Assembly: GCA_019614645.1 (NCBI GenBank)
Contig: JABWDB010000011.1
Location: forward strand, 806,001 to 870,000
DNA length: 64,000 nucleotides
Reading direction: 5' to 3'
Source: Stratiolaelaps scimitus
Taxonomy: Eukaryota > Arthropoda > Arachnida > Mesostigmata > Laelapidae
Position numbers and translations under genes: made by a program. The notes under the pieces are model-generated. The model was given only the letters and a program-made list of their open reading frames with translations. It had not been told where the DNA came from and made no database searches. Positions 33,162 to 44,701 of the stretch are shown in pieces. Positions within the stretch are counted from its first letter, which is position 1. Each line of letters opens with the position of its first letter.

Positions 33162-36100
33162 TTAGTATTTTCGATTCTTGACGCTGGCAACGCAGGCGTT
33201 GAGTTTGTCTGCCCAGGAGCGCGACTCCGACTCGCTGTAGGTAAGCAGCAGGAGCTCGAGTCCGTTGTTGAGTCGAACTGGGAAATAGAAGAAATTGAAA
33301 CTCTGTTCGATCCGAACGGTGTCAGTGACCTGCGCCAGATCGAACGACCGCATTGGCTCCTGGGAAATGAGAGGGAAGCGGACAGCGAGTTAGAGCAATA
33401 CAAAACAGAGACACGCACACAACAACAACAGCAACAAAAACAACAACGGTTAACTATGTACTTGTATCGATTAGATAGCTAGAATGTGATACGGGTTACG
33501 ACTACAAGTGGCGTACAATTGCGACAGTTACTTCATGACTTTGTATTACGCAGGGCGCTGCTCTGTAATATCCATCATGCGAACTCGCGCCTGCAGCTAC
33601 CGCTGATAAGGAGTAAATAATTCTAGGCCCAGAATGTTATTCTAGATATATTTGCCTGCAAGGCCACTCAGGCCATGCTGGCCGAATTCCGCATTATACG
33701 GAGTTCGCTCGGGTGCGCTCTTGAAGAACGGTTTGCTTTTTCATCGTCTGCCTAAAGTCCATTTACTTCGAGGCATTAATGGCATTAGATCGGTAGGAAG
33801 GTCCACATTTGAGGCCGCAATACGAGGATTTAATCCAATAGGTGTTACTGCAGAGAAATGTCGTCGGGGCCACCTTTCCTTTATGTTTAACGGCCTACAC
33901 CTGGCAAGAATCCATAGAAATACAAATCGAAAGATTCCCCAAAGTATCAGGCAGGACTTGACCCCAAGCCGTATGTCCTTACCTGCTCCTCTTCGGCTTC
34001 GCGCATATCGTTCCACAGGTTAAGGCGACTGCCCTCGATGGCCGCAAAGAATGACCTGATAAAGTCAATACTGCCGAACATACCGGTCGAATCCTTCAGT
34101 CGCAGCATACCGCAGTGGGTGACCTTCGGCGGCATGTTTAGCTGGATCTTCATCACAATACGGCCGTCGAGGGGCGATTCGCTGTAGTAGTTATCCAAAT
34201 AATGCACTTCCCTGTCGAATAACACAGGCCAGAAGAAGCGGTAAGCATTTCAAGATTCCTCGGTTGTCTATTTCAGAGGTTTCTTCCCTCGACTCGTTGG
34301 TATAGCAAAACTATCGATTTATGAATATGACGCTCTCATTATTATTCTCGCCGCTCCGTCACTGCTAAGTGATATACGAAGCAGCGAAATGACCTCAGAT
34401 ATGCACAACCTGCTCTTCGCATGGCGCTAATTTCAAACACAAGGGACTATATGATTGTTGGTCGCATTGTCCAAATGTAATGGCATCCGGTTGCCAGCGG
34501 CAACATCCCCAGCCGCTCCGCTAGGTTAAGCTGTTCCACAATCGACCAGGCCTTTAGCCAATAGGATGATACGAACTAGTCAAGGGAATCAAATCGATCT
34601 AGCTGACAACTTCAAGCAAAAACGCATGTTCGATATCTACAAATTTCCAACGTACTTGTTAATAGCGATCAAGCTCTCATCGAGCGTCACCCTGCCAATG
34701 AGGCCAAACGAAGGTCTACGAATCTTCACGCTGTCGTATGAGGACCCAGCGCCTCCCGGCGTGGAGGTCGCCTTTTTTTTGCTGGGAGTGAATGAGCTGA
34801 ATAGGCCACCTTTGTGGGCGTTCTGTTCCTTCTCTTTCTCGCGGCGGAGTTTCTTCATGATGACCTCGTAATCGGGGTGGCACCGATTTGGCGCCTCCTG
34901 CAAATTCAACCAGTTGCTGATGAGAACGACTTAAACACCGTATGGCTTAAAGGGGACGATTAAATAGAAACTATATAAGAAGGAAAGCTGCGGAAATGGC
35001 TTATTACCACAGACCATACTGGCATTTTGTTCATATTTTCCCCTGTTGCTAATATATATATATATATATATATATTATAGCAATCTCTTCAAATACACGT
35101 GTATATATGAAGAGATTGCTCTAGGCAATTTTACGGAATCAATACCTCAATACAAATTTATCTCCTGAACAGATACACTCATCGGGAAGCTTTTCCCGCG
35201 CACACCTCGATACGGAGGCTAGATCGCCTTACGACACAGTAGTTACAGCGGTCTGTTGGCCACACACGCTCGAACGGAGCAACCAACCAACTCATGACAT
35301 GGGCACGTGAACCATGAACATACATTTGAAATTTCATTTAGATCCATTTTGAGTGCGCCCATCTCCCTATCAGACACGTACCACAGCGTAGACCTCGACA
35401 AATACCCGGAAACCCTCCTGGAGGTTCTTTAGAACCATGTGATGGGTAAGGTTGACTGCGCCCCCGTGAGACTTCTCGTTCGTTGATACCAGTTCGGTGT
35501 GGAGGAGCGACGCGCCCGATCGCACAAGCACAATGAAATAATGAGTATTTGTCAACACGTCATTGCACGAGCGCAGCAGTTTGAGGAAATCCTTCTTGAA
35601 CGGCAGAGTGATGTCGCATATCGTCAACGTCCCACCGGCCTTTGGGATGTTCTTCTGGACGTTGAGACGCTGCAATTCGCTCTGGGCAGCTTGGTGCCGT
35701 TGGGCTGACAATAAAAAAAGGGCAATTAGAAGGGCAATAATTTTAACAGTTGCGAAAATATCGCCTGTATCAGTGAAATGAAAAATAATAGAAAAAGCGG
35801 AGAGAGAGAGAGAAAGAAAGAGAAAAAGTTTCGGCTATTATTTTTGCAGCTCGACATGATCGCCTTATGAATCGAGGTGTTCTCTTTCAAAAGGTCAGCA
35901 AGACTCCGCAGATGATCTAGTGGCGAGCATCTCGGATTGCTAGACAGGAAGGACATATGGCTTTAGGAGAATCACTGGGTTTCTTGATCCGACAAAAGGA
36001 TGTTGAACCTAAAACAAAGGTGGCCGACCCCGACATACTCGCGTAGTAATTACCCAAAGGCTCAGAGCCTGTCACATAATATGGGGGAACAGCTGAGAAA

Positions 36101-39100
36101 GAGAGAGAGAGACTCAGCTCAAAATATGCTGAGAGGTCACCACGATGTTAAGGCGAGATATATCCACTTACTCGAAATGAGCAGAAGGCGCTCGGCTTCA
36201 ACGTGCTGTTCGCTGCCACGGTCCCCATTGTCCTGGCAGACGGCCAGCGCGTGGCTGGTCTGCTTCATGATCGATTCCTGCTTCATGATCTCCTCCTCAA
36301 TCTGTCGCTTGTACGCCTCGATGCTGGAGAGCGACTCGTCCTCGGTCGGGGCGTCCTTGCCCTTGCGAATCTCCTAAATGAGCATTGATTCAATGCAAAC
36401 GCTTGGTCATTGTGTCCGTACGTCCCGAGACTCGTCGCGGGCGTTTTAGGTTCAATGTGAGGATGCAACAACACCTTACAGATCTAATCGATATTGTGCG
36501 TCATTGACATTGTCACACGGGCAGAAAATGAGACGGGTGTCAACACCACCGTCTTTGTCTTACGTTTGACTCGCCTGTCGCCAAACATCCCCGAATCCTT
36601 TGTACGTCAACGAACATAGAACTAATTGGCGCAATATCGCACCTCCACCAAGGGTTGTCCCTGCGGACGTCTCTGTCTAACATTTTGAATATTTGCTAAC
36701 GTATTCGCAGGCGTAGCGAAAGGGCACACGTGGTCACGGAGCAGGATCAGCGAAACCCCATAGCGTTTCCTTCGACAATCCTACCGATAGAATCGATTTG
36801 GCCTAAGCAAATTCTTCCGATGCTACCTAATGAATACCTGCATCATATTCGAAGGTATCTGATACACGATCCGCTTTATGTTTCCCTCCCGCTGCTCGGC
36901 GGCCTGCTTCTCGTCCCGGCGGTACTGACTCATCGTTTTTGTTATCGGGGTAGCCAAACTCTCCTCGGACGAGGGCAGCGCTTTACCAAGCGGCGTACTA
37001 TGTCCGTCGTCCGGGATGCCCGTCAGCCTCGAGATGGTGTCGTCATCGATGAGGTGCTCCGATTTCCGAGGCAACCTCGGCGTCAAGATTGAGTCATCAG
37101 TGAACGGCTCACTTCCCCGTTCCGAATCATCGCGGTCCAGGTTTTCCTCGAGGGTGCCGGGAAGCTCCCGCCGAAGATCGGAGCGTTCGCTCACTGAAAG
37201 CAGAGTTTCATCGGGGGTCTGGTGGCCGTGCACCATCATGTCCTCCAGACGATTCTTGAGCTTGTTCGACACCTGACCGATCTAGGAGTGAGAGATAGGT
37301 TGTCGAAGAATTAAACGTTTGATGTGGTCTAATCCATGAGTCGGTTTGGTTGTATGAAAAATGCTAGTTTTTTTTTTCTCGGACAAGTAACAGAAACGCA
37401 TAGCAAATCCACTCGCGTCTCGTGCACTCTGTGGCTCGAGTCGTGCAATCAGGGGAGGTCGTTTCTTTAACGCTCGGCTAAACGGCTCATTAAAACGACA
37501 TACGAATGTAAAATAAATCGTATCCTTACGAATCTCTTTGGAAGGAAGTGGTTTGACTTTGGTAAATTTGTTGTCAAGGTGCTTTGAATCTACATATACG
37601 CAAAATGCAGAAGAAGTGCCCTGAAGATAATACTAATAATAGTAATAATAAAAACTATAATAAATTTACAAAAACGCGCTAATCACACCTGTAACCATGC
37701 TAGTATATATTCCTCTGGACCTGGCTATACTTCGTCTTGTTCCGACGTTGCGAACGTAATTACATTTGCGCTAATGATATCCAACTAGAATGACTAACTA
37801 CAAAATTGCTTTATGGCATCTGTTAAGCAGGGTATCGACGTTGTTTGACGGCAACAATAATCACCTTCTTATGAGCATCTTCCTGCTTCTCGAGCGGCTG
37901 TACCATAGGTGGCTGCATGATTCTGAATTGATCGCCATTATCGTCCACGCTCGTGGTGACCTGCTCATCATCCTCGATAGATTCTCCTTGTTCATCCATG
38001 CTCTCGTCCTGTTGCACGGTGTCCTCGGGCATCTCCTCGCTGTCATCGACGTTGTCGTCGTCGTCTTCTTCAGCGTCGTCCTCATCGCTACCATGCTGAA
38101 CTTCGACGAGGGGCCGTTCCGAACCACCGGGCTGAGGAGTTACCAGCGGTTGCTTCGTTGGCAACGGCTGAGTGCTGCATACGACGGGCTTTACGATGCG
38201 AGCTACACAGGGGAGGATCAACGATAACGAGATCAGACGGTGTCGAACACGGTGAAAAGAGACGACAAACAACAATGAACAATAGTGTTTCTCCAAAAGG
38301 TTCTCATGAGAAGAGTGTCCACTTTACTTATATGCTGTATATACGCTCATGCACATTTGGTGCGGTTCTAGTACGTGTCATGCTTGTGCTACTCGGTGTC
38401 TGTTGAGTTCATTTCTGACAACAAGTAAGTTTGTTTCCAATTTGAATCGGAGTTTACTTTATCGGGCCCGTTGCCGCCCAGCTGCCACACGTGACGCTTT
38501 ATCGTACTTGATTGTTGCCATCGGCAGCCTTCCTGCACAAGGGCGTCTATCTGGCAGCGAACACTTTCGCCAGAGGGACTACGCGTGCTACACATTTCAC
38601 AAACATCGTTCACGTTCCATCGGAGCCCGAAATAACAACTCTCTCATCGGGTGACACATGATGAGCTTAGATGTCTAACGACGTTTAGAAACGATGCGGT
38701 TATCTGATATGAATCGAATCGGTGACGTTGATACCATGGGTGTCACATAACCTGTACTGATTGCTCATATTATCCACAAAGACTACCGAACACACAAGCA
38801 CGTATCAGCTCGCATAGACACACTCATCGTTATGCTGCGACGTCTCCGGGTCATTCCCATGAGATCTTCGCGTGCGCAACGTGTACATACGAATCTGAGA
38901 TGATTCGGAAGCTCTGGCTAAATTCATGTAAAACGCCTGTGAAACAGTCACGTTGTTACCTAACCTTTTGTAGACGTAACCTTATTTGTCGTTTACGTTT
39001 TCGTTGAATAAATACGTACACATTCACAAAGTTCGTGGGAACAAGAATTGTCTCATCATCAACACGTCGCTGTTTCTATCGTGGCCGCGATAGCCTCGAT

Positions 39101-42100
39101 CTTTGTGTAACGAGATGAGTGGATAATATATATATATATATATAACGAGGCCGGGATGTTGATGATGAGACAATTTCTTGTTAGACAGTCAATGGGAGTG
39201 GCTATCGAAGAGTTGTCCGACTGACAGCAGCTATATAAAATAACATAGAAGATGTTCCGAGTACTACCTTGGTTGGAGTGTGTATCTCTTTCAAGCTCCT
39301 TAGCTATACGTTGGTTAACGGGCACGTAGACGGCATCGGCAGCTTTCCGGTCGTCCTCCATGGCCTTCTCAAAGAACTTAGCTCGGGAAGATACGCTTCC
39401 GAGGGGCTTCGTCTCAATCTCACATCGCGGACCCGAGGATCCGACGTTGAAGCGTGACACCTTCTCGGCAATCTTTCCACGGGGTACCACCCTGGCGAAC
39501 AAATTGCCCGTCACAAAGGCGACATGCATGAGCATACGTAAAACCTAATGTCATATATCCTTATAGAGATGTAGATATAAGCAGCGTATTGTTTAACGGG
39601 TCAGTTGATGGTCATTGATGCCTGTCTCAGACTTGTATATTAGCCTTCAGCTTTCAACCTGTTGCTATGTCCGTACTTCGGTTGGGTGACAGAACCCGGA
39701 TCCACAATCGAACACCGTTCGCTAGTGAGAGTCTTGAGGAATGAACAGTTGTGAGACCTATCAATAAATCACTGTAAATATAACTCACTTGGACTTGGGA
39801 ATCGTCTGTTGTTTGTCACCAGCACCCGACTCCTTTTCAGCGGCCTTCTCGAACGTCTTGGCCTTATCGGCCACTTTTGCTGCGCTCGGGTCCGGCACAC
39901 CCTTGACGCTTACAGTGTGAGCACTTTTGATGGGGCCTGCAGCCTCCTCCCTAGCCTTGGCAACGGCCTGAGCCTTTGCGAACGTCATTGTACTAACGGA
40001 ATCGTTAAGGCGATCCTCGGATTTAGCTCGTCCCTTAGGAACGACCTTCTCTTCCGTACTACGAATTGTCACAGTGGTCCGCTCGACAACTTCCCAGCGC
40101 TTTTGGGCTGACTGCGCCGGCTGTGGGGGCGCCCTGCTCATGGCAGCCTTGCCCTTGCCGGGCGGGCTTGGAGCGCGCTTTTTCGTACCGCCGCTGGTGG
40201 AACATCCCGCAGCTGATGTCGATGCCGGATCTTGGGCAGAGGATTCGACTTTTGTGGATGCGGCCGCCGAATCAGGCGGTAAGGGTGCTCGCTTCTTAGG
40301 AGTCATGCTCACGGCCGGCGTCGGGGTTGGCGGCTTTTTCACCGGCACCTCGTCCTCCATTTCGGCGTAACTGCACGACAAAGCAAGTGTTTTTTTTTTG
40401 TTTGAAAACACGAAAGATACATCAAAATCTACCGCTACAAAATAGGTGGCGGATAGGTGGAGAGAGTGCTTGGCAAAGGCCAATCGACACACCAACGAAA
40501 TCTCACCTATATCGGGCCAGTTAGACAAGGAAAACAAAGCAGTCGCTTTGCTAGAAAAGTACGAGGGAATTGAGCACGTGTGCACCAGTATGCGCATATG
40601 CGGAACGCCGGCAGCGACAGGCAGAACTGTTTACTCTGGCTGTGCTCATGCACTGCTCACTTGTCCACATGATGAGAAGTAATATGCAAAGTGATCGTTG
40701 TCGTGTCCGTCAGCTGTTCCGTCAGTATCCGTTTGTCCGGACGTATATATATATATATATATATAGACAAAATACAAAAATATGAACCAAAATAAATAGG
40801 CTCATATGCGACCCGAATCAAAAAAGTCAAATATCGACTATATCACTTTTAACCTACCGTTTCGATAGCTCGGAGAACCTTGACTTCGTCGAGGGCGTCC
40901 CGTGTGAACTGTTCGATTCAACGGTGGCCATATTTTTTCGGGCATTTTTCGGCGACACGGCGAACTTCGCCATGAAACCCTGAACCTTCGCGGACGATGA
41001 GGGACCTTCGTCAGTCGCCGGCAGCGATATTGTGTTCTCCTTTTCACCGCGGGATCGTTTTGTCGGCGATTCCATCCGCTCGCCGGAGGCGGCATGCTTT
41101 CCACGCAGTTCCCTTTGACGCATCTGCATCATCCTCTTAATTTCAGCCTGTCCAGACAACCGCATGTTGATATTTAGCAAGGGCAAAGATTCAAGATTTA
41201 ATCCTCGCAAGGAGAGGACTCCCGGCTGAAAACCCATGTGTAGGTTCGGACATACAATTGATCGAGCTAGACATATCGTTTGCAGCCGGGGGTCTGGACG
41301 TTTGACTTGGAACACGGTAGAGATAGAGAGATGTTATTACGTATTTTAAATGATGATCGTGAGACATAGGCGTATGAAGCGACGTTTTGCAAGGATTGAT
41401 ACGCCGCGGTTTACTGCTCGTGACGGGTTTGCAGTAACTAGTCAACATTTTCATCGATTATATAAAGTATACATTTATGTAATTACTCTGTGATAATTTT
41501 TCTGTAATAGTGCATCTTCGTTCAGTGTGTCTGTGTTTTCTAGAAGCCAAGAAATTCACGAGGTGCGACAGGGATGACTAGACATTTCCGCCGTATGCAT
41601 AAATAAAGCCGTGTTGAACAATAAGCAATTTAACAAACCTATTAAAGGTAGGAATACAATATAAAATTCTAGATGAGTACAATGCTAGTTTAAAAACCAT
41701 GCCAAAAGTATAGATTTTGCGGGCTGATTTACAGCTTTAAATAGCTAACGTATACGGTACTTCCTTTCGGCATGCCTTTACAGGATGGACCCCTCGAAAT
41801 GCAAACGTGCAACAAACGTGGTGATTGAACCCGGGCACCTACTTTCGTCTCCATCGATTGGAAAGCACACACGAATGCATGCTAGACGTCGTATCCTGTA
41901 CAACGCTCGATCAGCAGCGTTCAAGTTGAATCCAAGCTGGTCCTCGACGTCGCAAAGCAATTTTGCTCACAACCAGCTGTGCACTTTTATTAATAGTGTG
42001 CATTTAGATCATAGCTCTGACCTTTCAATTCTGTGACACTCTGTGTCATTACGGCCCGCAGCGACGGATACATGCGTGAAATGACCGCGCTGCAAACAGA

Positions 42101-44701
42101 TGTGTCAAGAAATCCAATCGTCCACATAGTCCCATTGATAAGATAACACTGATTCATAGCCGGACCTAGCTCAATGGGCAGACAATAGCTGTAGTATATT
42201 AACTGACCGCGAGAGAGTAGCCATCGTAACGTAACGGCCCACTTAAGAGGAAGGATCAGAATAGAGAGTTCAAGTCATAGATGACGGATTTAGCGCATCG
42301 TGCCATTGGCATATCGAAGGCGGATGTTACTGGAGGATGTTACTACAACGGCTCAGGTTGCTTCTGCGTAAAAATCAGAAGAAATATTCTTCGCTGTTCA
42401 GGAAACGTGTCCTCGTTGTTCGAGAACGCCGAACGATCGGGTGCGGGAACGTTGTTTTTGTAACTAATTCACCGAGTGCTCCGCCGGGGCTCCGTCTGCG
42501 ACGGCAGTTAAGTGAAATGGAGGCAGACATGACAATACGGGCATTAGGTTGATATCAGGAGATCTCACGTTATAGCCTACGGCCGCCCCGCGTAACGACA
42601 GCCACTAACGTGATAATGTCGAGCCCTGTGTCGAACCGAGCAGGGCGACGGTAACGCAGCTTCGTTACGCTGAACGTGCTCGTCTCGTCGCGTCGGCAAG
42701 GTCAACTAAATTGAAAGGATTTATTTGATTTTTGTAGAAACTATAAGCTGCTGAAACTAAACTATAAGTCTGGATGACTGTTATGAATGAAAGCAGTAGC
42801 TATTTTTCCTTGTTCGCCAGTACAACTCATATTCTACTTCTGAGCTCACTCTCAGCTGTTCCTCTCGCCCTGGGACAGGCCTCGGATGTGAACCTTCAGG
42901 CATTACCACGAGAGGCATGTCGGGGAGGCCAGCCTTGCGTTATCTTTCAACCAGGTCGTACCTAACAAGAATCCACAGATAAAGGATGATTGGAAATCGA
43001 ATCCAGACCTTCTCCACTTCTGGCAGGATTTGAACCTAAGTCGTAGGTAAACCTAATATAGGAAACCGAATACCATTGACTTAATATGCGCTTTGCTCAA
43101 CCATCTCGAAATGCTTGGAGAAACGTTAGAACGAGTCGAGGATGGGTGGCCATGGAAGAGCATAACTCCTCGAGCGAGCATTAGCAAAGCAGTGATTCTT
43201 GAAAGCTGATATGTGCGTGCTACTATTCGTAGCGGATCCACATGTGGCTAATATATATATATAGTCTTGTCTGCGACATATCGACATTCGGTGGACGCCT
43301 GCTTCGATCTCTCGAAACGTGACTGCTCCCAAGGGTCACATCGTTTGACGAGAGCTTTGCGACAAACTTGCTATGCACACGACTCGAGAAAAACGGTAAA
43401 TAATAGCAGAGTAATTCTACGCGTTTATGAACGACGATGACGACAATGACAATCTTCAATGTCAGAGCTGTTAATCTCCGAAAAAAAACAGAGGGAAAAG
43501 AGTAATATCATATCCGTTTATACAGAATGCGTCGAAAAGAAAAAAAACCCAGCAAAATACCGGCATTACCGAAAAGAGACCTAGCGGAGCTAAGGATCGA
43601 AAATCGAAACCCTGAACCATAAATCCTAATCTAACTCGGAGAGTTACGTTGGTCGTAACGAAACAGAGATATATGCAGGGAAGCAATGATAATTAACAAT
43701 TAGAAGACATGAAATCGAGTGAAAATGAGAGTACGCACGAATATAGTAGTACATTATACATTTAATAATTGTATAATGTACGACCGCAGCAAAAGTGACA
43801 GAATGATTATAACTAGTGCCTATTTGTAACCTATTTCCATCTTGTTATATAGCCAAATACTATGTTGAATCTGTTGCCACCACCGCTTTTTGTACCATTA
43901 ATTATAGAAATAATATCCTCGAACGGCTGGCAAAAAATCTATCGTTGTTCAAGCCAAAAAACAAGTCGCAACTCCGTCTCAGGGAGACAATGATGAAAGG
44001 GTGAATGAATCGGATTCATCAAATATCTGGATTATAAAAGACGGACCATATTATCGGTACCGCACACACGAAGCGTGTGCCACGATGAAGTATGACATTG
44101 TTACTCTATGAGCCAGGAATGGTTTTTTGTTTTTTCTTCGGACGTGCTCCTGAAGCACACAGGCAATCGTAATGAAGTCGCCAATTACATACGAATCACA
44201 GCGACGAACTGTAAAGTTATGTGCGGATCCGGTAAGCGGATACACCAGCCGTCTTCGATATATCTTGAAACTATTTATCAAGTGGGGGGATTATTCAGAC
44301 GGTGTCGTACAATGTGAAATCTCGACTATTGCAACGGGAGCAGGTAGAGTCAATCTCGAAGAGCGTATCTAAAATCAGTCTGAAAATCGAAGTGTCGAAT
44401 AATTCGACTATATAATTGTGCGCAGCGACATCTTAGCTAGTCCGTAAGTCCATGCGGTAATTTCGTATTAACCGACAACGACAACATTTGGACAGAAAGT
44501 GTTGTTGTTGCTGTTGTCCAACTACGGGGAGAAAATGTTTCCCCGTTTCGACAACGGCCACTTCACGAATTCGACATTGATCCACTCCGCCCCGTCTGAT
44601 TCGGTCCATCATTGTTCAGACTCTCCATTTGAACACTATGGCGCATCACCTCAAGCGGCGGTCAGTGATAAACTCACCGGATCAAAGTCCGTGTGCTCCA
44701 T
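33162..44701 (-). CDS. anillin: anillin (at least 11 coding exons)
   Basis: Exons in order: 44678-44701, 40858-41147, 39789-40370, 39268-39491, 37865-38202, 36838-37281, 36172-36373, 35382-35704, 34656-34897, 33983-34211 and 33162-33359. Phases agree, giving about 1031 aa, close to known anillins. Anillin links actin, myosin, septins and RhoA at the cleavage furrow. The N-terminal exon reads MEHTDFDP, matching the start of animal anillins (MDPF). The low-complexity N-terminal half contains PKKRAPLPP and TKKRAPSPP repeats, SRFSELSKR and a strongly acidic tract (SDEDDAEEDDDDNVDDSEE, about residues 410-430). The anillin-homology region follows (EEIMKQESIMKQTSHAL, VEAERLLLIS, GGTLTICDITLPFK, then SFGLIGRVTL), and a C-terminal PH domain starts near CGMLRLKDS. 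One or more exons may be missing between 44678 and 41147, where the expected FT-x-x-LLERAR-type segment was not found. The donor of exon 36838-37281 could instead be at 36868. Confidence 0.88.
33640..33980 (-). repeat. SINE-like repeat in the last anillin intron
   Basis: It shares blocks with 42830-43045 (ATGTCG-rich block, CAAGAATCCA, GGCAGGAYTTGA near the end). On the minus strand the 42830-43045 copy has a B-box-like GGTTCAAATCC, suggesting a tRNA-derived family. Similarity is diverged and boundaries are approximate. Confidence 0.45.
35078..35119. repeat. hairpin in anillin intron
   Basis: Arms AGCAATCTCTTCA (35078-35090) and complement (35107-35119) are perfect over 13 bp. The 16-nt loop is itself palindromic (TACACGTGTA). 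A TA run precedes it. Confidence 0.9.
35995..36110 (+). repeat. dispersed repeat, copy 2
   Basis: Lies in an anillin intron and matches 8172-8290 (CAAAGGTGGCC at one end, CAGCTGAG at the other, AGTAATTACC/AGTAATACC in the middle). Confidence 0.5.
39042..39183. repeat. foldback element with TA core in anillin intron
   Basis: CAAGAATTGTCTCATCATCA faces its near-complement TGATGATGAGACAATTTCTTG across about 90 bp that includes a TA run. One arm carries a single-base insertion. Confidence 0.85.
40662..40743 (-). repeat. 82-bp perfect repeat, copy 2 (anillin intron)
   Basis: Reverse complement of 29441-29522 with no mismatch over 82 bp. The identity implies recent duplication or an active mobile unit. 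A TA run begins directly at its CGTCCGG end. It lies about 180 bp upstream, on the plus strand coordinate, of nothing coding; it is inside the intron between anillin exons 2 and 3. Confidence 0.95.
41148..44677. other. anillin intron 1 region
   Basis: This 3.5-kb stretch holds SINE-like copies at about 41781-41850 and 42830-43045, an A-box-like string (TAGCTCAATGGGCAG, about 42168), a short TA run at about 43250 and a perfect 11-bp hairpin at 43749-43781. Frames such as 43223-43459 (minus) look partly exon-like but lack a usable donor. One or more anillin exons may be hidden here. Confidence 0.4.
43749..43781. repeat. perfect hairpin in anillin intron
   Basis: GTACATTATAC and complement, 11-bp arms, 11-nt loop. 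Confidence 0.9.

Noticed and set aside
43223..43459. Minus-strand exon candidate inside the anillin intron (SRVHSKFVAKLSSND...)
   Set aside because: A fair acceptor but no usable donor in phase, and no match to the expected anillin N-terminal segment.
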